Positions 1-8,300 of a stretch of 64,000 nucleotides of DNA are shown here, one piece after another. Within the stretch, counting starts at the first letter, position 1, and each line of letters opens with the position of its first letter. The translations under genes and the position numbers were made by a program. Location: the NCBI GenBank assembly GCA_019359035.1, contig JAHHIC010000013.1, positions 186,001 through 250,000 on the forward strand, read 5' to 3'. The notes under the pieces are model-generated. The model searched no databases, had not been told where the DNA came from, and saw only the letters and a list, made by a program, of their open reading frames with translations. Source of the stretch: Scytonematopsis contorta HA4267-MV1. GTDB taxonomy: Bacteria > Cyanobacteriota > Cyanobacteriia > Cyanobacteriales > Nostocaceae.

Positions 1-1837
1 CAGTCGCTGCTTGTCCTCTGTCTGTTTTTGCCGCACTACTCATACTTTGAGCATAAAATTTCTGGGCTAATTGACTATCTGCTCCAAAAGCTTCCACTAT
101 TAATTGATAAGAACGGGTAAAAATATAATAAGGTTCACCGTAGATGCGATAATCTACTTTTTTTGCTTCCAAAGCATTCCACAAATAAACGGGTGAGAAT
201 GTAGCTGGAACTGTTCCAAAGGGATAGCCTTTATATCGCAGGGAATATTTAGCATTTCCTAGCCATTCCAAAAAGGGACTCGCGTAACCACTGGTGGTAA
301 AGCTATGTCCAAGTACACTCATTTCTCCGTTGACAAAGAAGTTATCTAATGTCACAAAATCTGATGCTAATTTATGATGATTGGGAGTAACTTCGCGACC
401 AAAAAGTGTTAAAGATTTATCGCCATTCCCTTTTTCTAAGTCTCCTAAAATCTGGTCATAAGTGCGGTTTTCTTTGACTATATAAAATATATGACGGATG
501 GGTAATTTTAATCCTTCTTTTGCGCTGTAAATTGGTGAACCTTCTTCTACTTGTTTCGTCCAATTTTTCAGGGAAGCATTAATTTGTTTTTGCGGGACAA
601 GGGAGACGGAACCTTTTAATAATTTCAATACGTATCCTTTACCACCTTTGGAAGTAATGGGTTGTACTCCGTCTAAGTTGGGACGGCGAAGATGGATACC
701 TTTGGCACTCAGTATGGACATCTGTCCTTGATTTAATAACACTTTGGTGGGATACCAAGCGCTAGGGATAAATCCTTGTAATTGCTTTTTGTTTTTATCA
801 AATACTGCGACTGCGTTTATTTCCGCTTGGGTAACATAGAGACGATTTCCTTCTATAACGCAGGATGTGGGGGAACTACCGGAACGAAATCCTTTGTGAC
901 GTACGTCGATATTGGATACGATTACATCTTTTTTGGTGTCTATGACGGAAATGCTGTCGGATGCGGTGTTTAAAACATATAAATTTTGCCCGTCTACGCA
1001 AAAATTCTGTGGTTTTTGCCCAACTGTTAGGGTTTTGATGGGTTTTAGTTGTTTATCGTAAATTAGAAGTTTATTTTCTCCTATAAGGATTACATAAAGT
1101 TTGTTGTTAAGGAATTCTACGCTGTAGGGAAAATATCCCACGTTAGTTTCTTGTTCGATAGCTCCAGTTTCTGTGTTGAGGATGGCTAGCTTTCCTTGGG
1201 TGTAATTTTTTTGTTCGCTTTGTGTAACCAGATAGTTTACGGCTAAACGTTTGTTGTCGATTGGTGCGATTCCTGCTGCATATCCTTTGATTGGATATTC
1301 CCGTACTGGATTGAATTCTTTGTTGATGCGGTATATTTTTTGGTCAAAACCTCCGCTGATATATAGGTCGGAGTCTGGGCTTTGTTTTGCGCTGGGAAAG
1401 AGAGATTGATATGGTAGGGTTTTAATAACTTTGGCGTTTTTTGTGTCTATGACAGAGATATTTTGAGGCTCTTTGCCGTAGTACCCGGTGTTAAGTACTA
1501 CTAGTTTTCCTGCGTAGTTTATGGCTTCGTAGGGGAGTCTTCCAACTTCGATTTGAGTTCCTGCTGGGCTAATTTTCCAACCGTTGGGGAGACTCATTTC
1601 TTGTGGGGTTTTGGCTTGGGCTTTGGCTAGGAATGTTGGGTAGGGGGTGTCTTTTTTGACGAATTCCCATAGTTCTTTGTTGAGGTTTTCTTCTTCTCCG
1701 GGTTGGTCGGGTGCTAATTCTCTTTGTTCTTCTCTTTCTTCTGGTTTAGCTTTTTCTGCTAGTTGCTGTTTTTGACATGCTTGGGTGGTGAGGGTGAGGG
1801 TGAGGGTTGCTATGACTGTCCATTTACGAGGATTCAT
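1..1837 (-). CDS. YncE-type propeller / phosphoesterase lipoprotein (3' end cut by window edge)
   Basis: Read from the ATG at 1837, the frame stays open to base 1, so the C-terminus lies outside. The N-terminus MNPRKW, a Thr/Leu-rich hydrophobic stretch and TQAC (Cys21) look like a lipoprotein signal, predicting a membrane-anchored extracytoplasmic protein. A charged Glu-rich linker follows, then repeated blades of the YVTN/YncE beta-propeller type (for example ISVIDTKNAKVI and LYVLNTASDSISVID). From about residue 450 the sequence IFYIVKENRTYDQILGD, followed by SDFVTLDNFFVNGEMSVLGH, is typical of the phosphoesterase/alkaline-phosphatase-like domain found in bifunctional YncE/phosphatase proteins. 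The family context suggests a secreted phosphate-ester hydrolase; the substrate cannot be read. Confidence 0.8.
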   Translation of the reverse strand, partial: MNPRKWTVIATLTLTLTTQACQKQQLAEKAKPEEREEQRELAPDQPGEEENLNKELWEFVKKDTPYPTFLAKAQAKTPQEMSLPNGWKISPAGTQIEVGRLPYEAINYAGKLVVLNTGYYGKEPQNISVIDTKNAKVIKTLPYQSLFPSAKQSPDSDLYISGGFDQKIYRINKEFNPVREYPIKGYAAGIAPIDNKRLAVNYLVTQSEQKNYTQGKLAILNTETGAIEQETNVGYFPYSVEFLNNKLYVILIGENKLLIYDKQLKPIKTLTVGQKPQNFCVDGQNLYVLNTASDSISVIDTKKDVIVSNIDVRHKGFRSGSSPTSCVIEGNRLYVTQAEINAVAVFDKNKKQLQGFIPSAWYPTKVLLNQGQMSILSAKGIHLRRPNLDGVQPITSKGGKGYVLKLLKGSVSLVPQKQINASLKNWTKQVEEGSPIYSAKEGLKLPIRHIFYIVKENRTYDQILGDLEKGNGDKSLTLFGREVTPNHHKLASDFVTLDNFFVNGEMSVLGHSFTTSGYASPFLEWLGNAKYSLRYKGYPFGTVPATFSPVYLWNALEAKKVDYRIYGEPYYIFTRSYQLIVEAFGADSQLAQKFYAQSMSSAAKTDRGQAAT

Positions 1838-1930
1838 GGGAATTGGGTGGTGGGGGTTTGTATTTATTTTGATGGTGTTGGGATAAGAAAGTAGTTTTGT
1901 TTAGGATTTATTAGGGAATCAAATAAATAA

Positions 1931-1986
1931 AAGCCTAGAAATAGAAGCCTAGAAATAGAAGCCTAGAAATAGAAGCCTAGAAATAA
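1931..1986. repeat. Tandem 14-bp repeat, four copies
   Basis: Unit aagcctagaaatag is repeated four times head to tail; the last copy ends in aataa. It lies between the divergent phosphoesterase and CHAT genes. Just downstream (about 2000-2031) is a hairpin of the form acccgtt-aaaa-acgggtt. No coding potential seen. Confidence 0.9.
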
Positions 1987-2075
1987 ATTTCTGGCTCAAA
2001 GCTGAAACCCGTTAAAAACGGGTTAAAATCTATACTTAAGTGTGTATTGGTGAAAGTTTTAATGGATTTGATTGG

Positions 2076-2465
2076 ATGAACTCTAATTCTCACACTCGAA
2101 TTTTACTGTTATCGGCAAATCCTCTCGGTACGTCGAGGTTGCGTTTGGATGAGGAAATGCGCGAGATTAAAGAGGGATTGAAGCGTTCTAAGTATCGAGA
2201 ACAGTTTTTATTGTATACAGCAGAAGCTGTGCGTTATAGAGATATTCATAGAGCTATTTTGGAATACGAGCCACAAATTATACATTTCTCTGGGCGCGGT
2301 GATGGGGAAGAAGGTTTGGTTTTTGAAGATGAAAATGGTCTATTAAAGTTAGTTGATGCGGAGGCTTTGGCTGGATTATTTAAGTTGTTTGCTGACCAAG
2401 TTGAATGTGTGCTTTTGAATGCTTGTTATTCTGGCTCTTGCGTACTTAACGTGCTAAATCTTTAG
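2076..2465 (+). pseudogene. Truncated CHAT-domain protein
   Basis: The product from the ATG at 2076 begins MNSNSHTRILLLSANP and continues with DEEMREIKEGL, PQIIHFSGRGDGEEGLVFED and QVECVLLNACYS. This is the N-terminal part of a CHAT (caspase-like) peptidase domain, including the catalytic His region (HFSG) and the Cys region (NACYS). Family members continue with EVQA and about 30 or more further residues. Here the reading frame leaves the family at 2433 and stops at 2463-2465 after a foreign tail (GSCVLNVLNL). The break coincides with an ISL3-like terminus. A GTG at 2040 would add 12 residues but the ATG fits the family better. CHAT domains usually act as proteases or signalling modules; this copy is probably dead. 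Confidence 0.8.
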
Positions 2466-2706
2466 AATAGTGCCAAGAAAGTAAAGCTCTAATTTCAAAA
2501 TTACAGAAATTTCTAAAGCCAAATCCACTTCGCTTTATTAGTTTCAATTTATTTTCAATTTTTTTTCTTTCTTTAACCAATCCTATTAACTTACCTTTTT
2601 CGATATCAACTAATACAACAATAAATTTACCTTGTCCTTTGACTAAACTAATTTCGTCTATTCCTAACGTTCTCAAATCTGTTACATCTATAGGTTTACG
2701 AGGCAT
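2433..2706 (-). mobile_element. ISL3-family insertion sequence remnant
   Basis: The left boundary at 2433 begins ggctcttgcgtac, which resembles ISL3-family terminal inverted repeats (GGCTCTT...). It is the exact point where the CHAT gene loses similarity. The transposase fragment inside ends only 13 bp from this terminus, as expected of an intact IS end. No matching aagagcc terminus is seen on the right, so that end and most of the interior have been lost. The right boundary given here is simply the start of the open frame. Confidence 0.7.
2446..2706 (-). pseudogene. ISL3 transposase, internally deleted
   Basis: The 86-residue frame contains LRTLGIDEISLVKGQGKF and VLVDIEKGKLIGLVKERKK, the region around the first catalytic Asp of ISL3 transposases. 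It then runs directly into KLIKRSGFGFRNFCNFEIRALL, which is the extreme C-terminus of the same family. A full protein has roughly 400 residues, so the N-terminal DNA-binding part and most of the catalytic core, including the remaining acidic residues, are absent. The joint near residue 50 indicates an internal deletion. It cannot be active. Confidence 0.8.
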
Positions 2707-2757
2707 TTTAGTAAGTGATGAAACAAATCGTGAAGGGCACGAAGGACAGGAAGGTCT

Positions 2758-3093
2758 TTATTCATATCGTGATTTTTTAGACTTAATAACATCAATCACA
2801 TCATCATGTCTCTGACCCTCAATAATATCTTTCAAGTGAATTTGTCCGTTAATATATTGAACATGAATACGCCAACCTGAAGTTTTATCGATATCAGCTC
2901 GATAAATTGCTTGCTTGATACCCTTCACTTTATGCAATCTCGTTTTCGGAAACTTTCTTGTTCTGTGACACTCATTATCTTCCAGTTCTGCCAAAGACTC
3001 TAGAAAAGCAATTTTTAGCTCCTCATTAGGCAGAATTTTTATAGCTTCATAAATTATTCCATATTCATCGCAGAGAGTAAGAGTTTGTGTCAT
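2758..3093 (-). CDS. Small RelE/ParE-like protein (putative toxin)
   Basis: 111 residues starting MTQTLTLCDEYG. The N-terminal third is helical. The C-terminal half (KGIKQAIYRADIDKTSGWRI, then HVQYINGQIHLKDII and EGQRHDDVIDVIKSKK) has the strand-rich, basic pattern of RelE/ParE-fold mRNA interferases and ends in a basic RYE. I do not recognise a named family with certainty. It is the second gene of a pair: its ATG lies 6 bp after the stop of the upstream gene, so the two are probably co-translated. Not proven to be a toxin; a small hypothetical protein is the conservative reading. Confidence 0.5.
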   Translation of the reverse strand: MTQTLTLCDEYGIIYEAIKILPNEELKIAFLESLAELEDNECHRTRKFPKTRLHKVKGIKQAIYRADIDKTSGWRIHVQYINGQIHLKDIIEGQRHDDVIDVIKSKKSRYE

Positions 3094-3099
3094 AAATAC

Positions 3100-3483
3100 T
3101 TACAGCATCTGCGCGGTTTCTCGGTTTTGATGGAGAAAATCTTGATACAATGACTCCGCAACACTTTTATAAGCTTTGTCAATATCCTCGTGTTTGCTTA
3201 CCCGAAAAAGAGTAAATATGACCTGCTCAAAAATTGGGTCTTCGTCAACAGTCAGAATAACTATCAATTTTTCGGAAACCCCTAGTGCGTAAAGTGAAGA
3301 TTCGTAACCATTAGTAAAAGACGGTAGGTTAAGATGGCGCATCTTTTTATACAGGTTAGCTTTATCCGTAGTAAAAAGACTAGTGCAGCCATTAATTTTT
3401 TTGATAACTACAGCTTTATCATCTTCGCTCAATTTTGCAAGGTCTTCCTCAAAAGCTTTAGTTGACTCAATTAAAATATCCAC
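3100..3483 (-). CDS. Small RelE-like protein, first gene of a pair
   Basis: 127 residues from a GTG start (3483): MDILIESTKAFEEDLAKLSE. The pattern of an N-terminal strand, two helices with Lys/Asp, then YALGVSEKLIVILTVDEDP and FTLFRVSKHEDIDKAY suggests a RelE/ParE-like fold. No family name can be assigned securely. It precedes the second small gene by 6 bp on the same strand. The usual small antitoxin with a DNA-binding motif is not evident in either gene, so if this is a toxin-antitoxin pair the roles are unclear. No strong Shine-Dalgarno sequence is seen before the GTG. Confidence 0.45.
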   Translation of the reverse strand: MDILIESTKAFEEDLAKLSEDDKAVVIKKINGCTSLFTTDKANLYKKMRHLNLPSFTNGYESSLYALGVSEKLIVILTVDEDPIFEQVIFTLFRVSKHEDIDKAYKSVAESLYQDFLHQNRETAQML

Positions 3484-3641
3484 AATAGTAAACCACTAAT
3501 TTTAATTTGAACTACTAACCCAATACTCAATCGCGGTGTTTTAGTAAAACAGTACCCACCCAGGAAGGGCTATGAGTGGGTTACGCTCTTGAGTGCTCAG
3601 ACAAACAATAGTACTTTTGTCTTAAGCGCTAATAGCTTAAT

Positions 3642-4526
3642 TTATCGCTGTTCCAACCAACTTTGCAAGTCAGCTAAGTTGGTAAAATCTAGAAGTGATT
3701 CAGCCAATTCTTCCAGAACAGGCAACGGTAAACTAGAAATACGGGTACGCATTTCCTCGGTGAGTTCACCAAAGCGTCGGCTTAACAAGCGAGTAACCAA
3801 ATTAAGCGTTGCTTCTTCTCGTCCTTCTTCCCGTCCTTCTTCTCGTCCTTCTTCTCGTCCTTCTTCTCGTCCCTCTTCCTTAATTTCCCGGTAAACCTGA
3901 GTTTCTTCCAATGTGATTCCGAGCATAACTTCCACCTCTTTTCGACTTACTTGTCCAAATTTGTACACCATTATCGTCGTCAACACCTCTATTATGGCGT
4001 TACTCATCGGTTGAGGTACTTGTTGACGGGTTTTTGTTAGCAAATACCTTGCTTGTTCTGGTGCTTCTTCTTCCTCTACTGTAGTCAGCACCATCAGAGC
4101 CACCCATAGAGGCAATTGACGAATATCACCTAATTCGTCCAGGTACACTCTATGTACTTGGTCACCGTTAAGTAATGAACGATGGGGATGAATGTCGCTT
4201 TGTTCAATATTGCGGGATGGGTAAATTAATACTGCTTGCCAATCACTAAATCTAGAACGGTTACGGTAGAAGTACAATGATGACTCAGCAAATAACCGCT
4301 CATAAAGTGTTTCATCTGTTTGAAATTGAACCTCGCAAAAATATACAGTACCAGCACCTTCATTTTCTGGTGGTAGGAACACTCCGTCTATTTCAAATCT
4401 GGGCTCTTTGACAGCGACCGAATCAAAGCGGTAGCTACCTGCATTTGCTGGAGGATTTTCCAAAAGCTCAAATAGCAAGGTGGGAGATTGCTGAAAAAGC
4501 TTATAAAATATTGAATCTCGTTTCAT
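3642..4526 (-). CDS. Rpn/DUF2887 family PD-(D/E)XK nuclease-like protein
   Basis: 294 residues. The N-terminal half (FYKLFQQSPTLLFELL, FEIDGVFLPPE, VYFCEVQFQTDETLYERLF) is the DUF2887/Rpn-type PD-(D/E)XK nuclease core, with D47 and the E65-V-Q67 pair in the usual positions. Residues about 216-238 are a run of EEGR repeats encoded by a 12-bp tandem unit, predicted to be a helical coil. The C-terminal 55 residues (LVTRLLSRRFGELTEEM, ending LQSWLEQR) match the DUF4351-type tail. Rpn proteins are known as recombination-promoting nucleases and some act in phage defence. It lies downstream of mcrC on the same strand with a 160-bp gap, so it may belong to the same island. Confidence 0.8.
   Translation of the reverse strand: MKRDSIFYKLFQQSPTLLFELLENPPANAGSYRFDSVAVKEPRFEIDGVFLPPENEGAGTVYFCEVQFQTDETLYERLFAESSLYFYRNRSRFSDWQAVLIYPSRNIEQSDIHPHRSLLNGDQVHRVYLDELGDIRQLPLWVALMVLTTVEEEEAPEQARYLLTKTRQQVPQPMSNAIIEVLTTIMVYKFGQVSRKEVEVMLGITLEETQVYREIKEEGREEGREEGREEGREEGREEATLNLVTRLLSRRFGELTEEMRTRISSLPLPVLEELAESLLDFTNLADLQSWLEQR
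3812..3878. repeat. 12-bp tandem repeat inside the Rpn-like gene
   Basis: Approximately five copies of cgtccttcttct (minus-strand codons for E-E-G-R) in frame within the coding region. Length changes in multiples of 12 bp keep the frame, so copy number may vary between strains. Confidence 0.85.
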
Positions 4527-4686
4527 GGAAGCATCGATTATGTTTTTTTGATAGTTTGTTGATGCTTAATTGCGAGAATCATATTAACTTGAAATACTTG
4601 AATAAGTTCATATGTTCTTTATAACTTTTATGTCAACACTTTGGTATATTTTTTATCAAGCTCAAATTTATTTGATACTTCTAAAG

Positions 4687-5904
4687 CTATTTTTCTATAA
4701 TTAAAGTACTCTCAGAAAAAAAGAGGTTTTCTAAAAAGGTGTTGCCTGCTTGATTAATATTATCCTCTAAGGAGAAAGTTAGGCTACGGACTCTAATATT
4801 ACCAATCGTTTCATTTAAATGATGTGTCAAATAACTTGGATATACTAAAATTACTTCCTGGCAACCTTTAGAGACCGCATAAGCTATCACCTGTGCGACA
4901 TCTTCTGTTGATGGAGTCGTTGAAGTTTTGTATTTAGTATCAAGAATATAACGGGGTGCAAGCGTTAACGAATCGTACAGCACTAAATCAATTTTGAATA
5001 ATAAGTTTTTGCCAATTTTTACGCTCTCTTGAAACTTAAGGTAAAAGTTTTTCGGTAAATGCATTTTTAACCATTCTGCCACAAATAATTCATATAATTT
5101 TGCCATATCAACGAGAAAAGGTAACGTCATTCGATTTCCCGTTTCATGATTTGGAGCAGTATTTTCTAAAAAAAATCGACATAGATTATGCAATATTCGA
5201 TAATCTTCATTCAAACGGTTATATTGTTGTTCAATACAGTCTTGTTGACTACATTGTTTGAGTGTCACAAATCTCTGTAAAACTTGGTAAGCCTTTCTTA
5301 CGGTTGGTGATATTCTTTCAGAGCATAAACCACTACTACCAATAATAAAAAGCGTCCACATCAAAATGTGATTTTCTGAAATATCTGTCGTAGTTTCTTC
5401 GTAAGAACATTTCAGCTTAGTATCCCAAGGTTTTTGTATTGCTTGTTGTAAATTTAGCCGTCCTCTTACATATGCAAGCTGTTCTGTTTTCGATAAATAA
5501 GTACGATATAATCCTTTCCCACAGCGTTCTAAAATTTTTTGCGCTAAAATATAGGCCAAATTATTATAAAATTCTTCTAAATCTTCGCTTTCCATTAATC
5601 CTTCTAAAAAACGAAAGCTTTTTATCTCATAAGCATATTCCAGCATCCCAAAAAGGTTTTTTATCGGTACTTTCGGATTTATTCTCAAGCCGAATTCATG
5701 ACTCAAAGGAATATAGCCTACCCATCCTTTAGCTTTTAATTGCCATTTATTAGCAGTTTTATAGTTAGGAAATTCTATTTCTACTTGTTGAGAATATTTT
5801 TGGTATAGCTGGATGGCTAATATTTCTGATATCTCATAATTTGGAAACGATTTCACTTGATATTCAGTTATTTCAATAGTTCTTACTTGTGCTGGGTTCA
5901 TCAT
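4687..5904 (-). CDS. mcrC: McrC-type nuclease subunit of a McrBC restriction system
   Basis: 405 residues. McrC proteins bind the GTPase McrB and supply the DNA-cleaving subunit of modification-dependent restriction. Seen here: an N-terminal region with KGWVGYIPLSHEFGLRINPKV, a central McrC core (LAYVRGRLNLQQAI, ENHILMWTL), and a C-terminal PD-(D/E)XK site, FKIDLVLYD (D306) followed by ILDTKYK (D322, K324). Length is normal for the family. Two adjacent ATGs exist (5904 and 5901). It follows mcrB on the same strand; the 155-bp spacer contains a dispersed GC-rich repeat. Confidence 0.9.
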   Translation of the reverse strand: MMNPAQVRTIEITEYQVKSFPNYEISEILAIQLYQKYSQQVEIEFPNYKTANKWQLKAKGWVGYIPLSHEFGLRINPKVPIKNLFGMLEYAYEIKSFRFLEGLMESEDLEEFYNNLAYILAQKILERCGKGLYRTYLSKTEQLAYVRGRLNLQQAIQKPWDTKLKCSYEETTTDISENHILMWTLFIIGSSGLCSERISPTVRKAYQVLQRFVTLKQCSQQDCIEQQYNRLNEDYRILHNLCRFFLENTAPNHETGNRMTLPFLVDMAKLYELFVAEWLKMHLPKNFYLKFQESVKIGKNLLFKIDLVLYDSLTLAPRYILDTKYKTSTTPSTEDVAQVIAYAVSKGCQEVILVYPSYLTHHLNETIGNIRVRSLTFSLEDNINQAGNTFLENLFFSESTLIIEK

Positions 5905-5943
5905 GATATCTATATCAAAAATAAACTATTTTAATCAGTTTTT

Positions 5944-5990
5944 CGTAGCCCCCTCACGAAGAGCGGGGAGGGGGTTGGGGGTGGGGTTTC
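5944..5990. repeat. Dispersed GC-rich repeat (cgtagcccc...ggggtt family)
   Basis: An intergenic element with a short hairpin and the tail gggggttgggggtggggtt. Related copies lie at 22724-22768 (inverted), 22822-22863, 33118-33163 and, as a variant, 57574-57612. Here it separates mcrB from mcrC. Confidence 0.85.
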
Positions 5991-6059
5991 TTTAACTGGG
6001 ACGAGACATACATTGGGTTTTAAAATGCGGTGACAAGAGAGGTTGAGGATGGGGTTTCT

Positions 6060-7724
6060 TTAACTTTTGCGACTTTCAAAACCCCTCTTTATTTTTTCCC
6101 AGCGAAAATCCTCCACCTTCTCTGGCTGATTAAAGAAATATTCTTCCAAATAAGGTTCGATTTCCATTTGCCAGATATCTTCAATATCTTCCAATAATGT
6201 GTCTTTCAAAAAAAAGGAAATACCAATTTCATAATTTTTATCAGCTATCGTTTGATTCAGCTCCTGCAAAATTCCAATTAAACCCTCTATCTCAAAACCA
6301 GTTTCACTGTGGTAACATCGCAGCACTTCATAGTTGGGACGAAGCTCTATAAATGCGAAGCGACGACGAAGTGCATGGTCAATCAGCGCAATAGACCTGT
6401 CTGCTGTGTTCATCGTACCAATAATACGGACATTGTAAGGGATACGAAACAAACCGCCACCAGCAAGAGGAATTTCTCTATCGCGGTACTCTAACAGGTA
6501 CATTAGTTCTCCAAAAACCTGAGCTAGATTTGCACGGTTGATTTCATCGATGATAAGCACACAAATATTTTCGCAAGACTCTGCTTTTTTGCAAAACTCT
6601 AGAAATCTTCCAGAAACAAGATTATATTTTAACTGTCCGTTTTCACTTTGGGGACGGATACCTTGGATAAAGTCTTCATAATAATATGCTGGATGGAATT
6701 GCACTAGCTCCGAAAAACCATCTCCACCACTTATTAAATATCTTGCAAGTTTTTCTGCTATAAATGTTTTCCCCGTCCCCGGTGAACCGTAAAAAATTAC
6801 TTGTCCTTTGCGATTAATTGTATTTATCCAACGTTGTATTTTACTTTCTTCAAATGCAATATCCGTAGCGAACTCCAGCAAAGAATACTCTGGATTTAAA
6901 TTATTATTTTCAAAATCACCATCAACTTCGTTAAACTCATCAAATGAAGCACTGTACTTATCATTAAATTCATGATTAAAGTTATAATTAAAATCTTCAT
7001 TAAAACCGTCATTAAAGTCATACTGCTTAATACCCACCAACCAATGACAGAACATATCAAATAAGTCATATTCTCGGAGAGCAGGGACACCTGATTGACG
7101 CATTAAAGGAGCTAATTCGATAATTAATTTTCGTCCATTTAAATTTATAGCAGGATAATCTATCAGTCTTGGAGTATATTCTTTTTTGATAAAATAATTG
7201 ATAGCAACTAGCGATTTCCGATTAATCAATAAAAACTCATTACTATTAATCGCATTCAAAATTGGTGCGAGCATTTCCGTTTGAAAATCTTCAGCATAAG
7301 ATAACTGTGAAAAATTCTGACAAGCATCTAATAAATATGAAGGTTTTTCATTACATCGACTCACAAAATTTAAAATCGCTTTAGCCAAGTTTTTTAAATC
7401 CTCAGCCTTAGTATCCTCCACTTCTTCAAACATGTCTAAAGTCACAGTGGGAACAACATGAATCCAGGCTCCTTTTTGGCGATTATTAGCTGTATCCTGG
7501 TGAGGTAGCAGTTGCAGCAGGACTCGCTCTGTAACTTCTTCTCCGGAGTTTGCCGCAATTGCGATCGCCTGAAAATTTCTTCTTCCCTGTTGACGCTGTT
7601 CTTCATAGGCTGCTGTGTGTCTCAGTCCAATGGGAGTGTAAGGGTAATAGCTCAAAAATTCCTGAAAAAGCTGAGAAAATTCATCTTTCATTCTCCCTGA
7701 TATAATATTAAGTAAATCACCCAT
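6060..7724 (-). CDS. mcrB: McrB-type AAA+ GTPase of a McrBC restriction system
   Basis: 554 residues. The C-terminal AAA+ domain has Walker A GSPGTGKT (313-320), Walker B VLIIDEINR (389-397), the McrB GTPase signature MNTADRS (438-444) and an RRRF sensor (453-456). McrB hexamers translocate DNA by GTP hydrolysis and activate McrC. The N-terminal 200 residues, presumably the modified-DNA recognition part, resemble DUF3578/MrcB-type specificity domains only loosely. Between them, residues 235-276 form an unusual Phe/Asn/Asp-rich stretch (DFNDGFNEDFNYNFN and similar). A second ATG at residue 12 is a possible start. The gene is 77 bp downstream of the ASCH gene, same strand. Confidence 0.9.
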   Translation of the reverse strand: MGDLLNIISGRMKDEFSQLFQEFLSYYPYTPIGLRHTAAYEEQRQQGRRNFQAIAIAANSGEEVTERVLLQLLPHQDTANNRQKGAWIHVVPTVTLDMFEEVEDTKAEDLKNLAKAILNFVSRCNEKPSYLLDACQNFSQLSYAEDFQTEMLAPILNAINSNEFLLINRKSLVAINYFIKKEYTPRLIDYPAINLNGRKLIIELAPLMRQSGVPALREYDLFDMFCHWLVGIKQYDFNDGFNEDFNYNFNHEFNDKYSASFDEFNEVDGDFENNNLNPEYSLLEFATDIAFEESKIQRWINTINRKGQVIFYGSPGTGKTFIAEKLARYLISGGDGFSELVQFHPAYYYEDFIQGIRPQSENGQLKYNLVSGRFLEFCKKAESCENICVLIIDEINRANLAQVFGELMYLLEYRDREIPLAGGGLFRIPYNVRIIGTMNTADRSIALIDHALRRRFAFIELRPNYEVLRCYHSETGFEIEGLIGILQELNQTIADKNYEIGISFFLKDTLLEDIEDIWQMEIEPYLEEYFFNQPEKVEDFRWEKIKRGFESRKS

Positions 7725-7801
7725 AATAATAAAAATATTTTTATTCTTAGCGTCTTGACGGCTACCCTACGGAAAAACCTCCAGCCTAAACGTAAACTTT
7801 C

Positions 7802-8263
7802 TTAAACGACACTTTCTTCCATAATAGACTCAAGTATCTGCATTTCGCTCTCCTTCAAATAACGGTAACTTTGTGGAGGATAAAACTTAGGAAACTTTTC
7901 TCTTAATAATTCTAAATTAATCGGCATCGAGAAACGCTCAACATTTTTCAAAAAAATACCAACCACCATCGATGCACCTTCATAATAGCTCTCAAATTCC
8001 TTAGAAGTAACCCCAGCTTTATCTTTAACTTGATGCCAAAATTGATTTAGGTCATTCTCAGATTCTTCCAGCTTGATTTGACTAATACTCTCTACTTCAA
8101 ATTTGCCAACCAAAGCTTTCTTTGGAGATGACACATAAACCAAGACTAAATCACCAGTATTTAGCCTAGTACGTACACGACGTAGCTCCACTGTTTTGTT
8201 CCCAGAAAAAATTTTATCCGCATACTCCGGCTTGATGGATAATAACAGTATATTAACAAGCAT
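7802..8263 (-). CDS. ASCH-domain (PUA-like) protein
   Basis: 153 residues. The N-terminus LLLSIKPEYADKIFSGNKT followed by VELRR matches the ASCH signature (GxKxxExR), with a beta-barrel region after it (LNTGDLVLVYVSS, ALVGKFEVESI). ASCH domains are PUA-like folds that bind RNA or nucleotides; some family members are ribonucleases or act in modified-base recognition. The gene starts 37 bp after the GNAT-PIN-ASCH gene stops and lies 77 bp before mcrB, suggesting co-transcription. Within a McrBC island it could serve as an accessory nucleic-acid reader; that role is an inference. Confidence 0.8.
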   Translation of the reverse strand: MLVNILLLSIKPEYADKIFSGNKTVELRRVRTRLNTGDLVLVYVSSPKKALVGKFEVESISQIKLEESENDLNQFWHQVKDKAGVTSKEFESYYEGASMVVGIFLKNVERFSMPINLELLREKFPKFYPPQSYRYLKESEMQILESIMEESVV

Positions 8264-8300
8264 TATTATCTCCTTGTTATCTCCTTTATATACTTCATCT

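Noticed and set aside
782-973. Plus-strand 63-residue frame
   Set aside because: Lies wholly within the propeller region of the minus-strand phosphoesterase lipoprotein.
3589-3894. Plus-strand frame with repeated SRPSSRPS residues
   Set aside because: Antisense shadow of the EEGR-encoding repeat in the Rpn-like gene; no family-like sequence.
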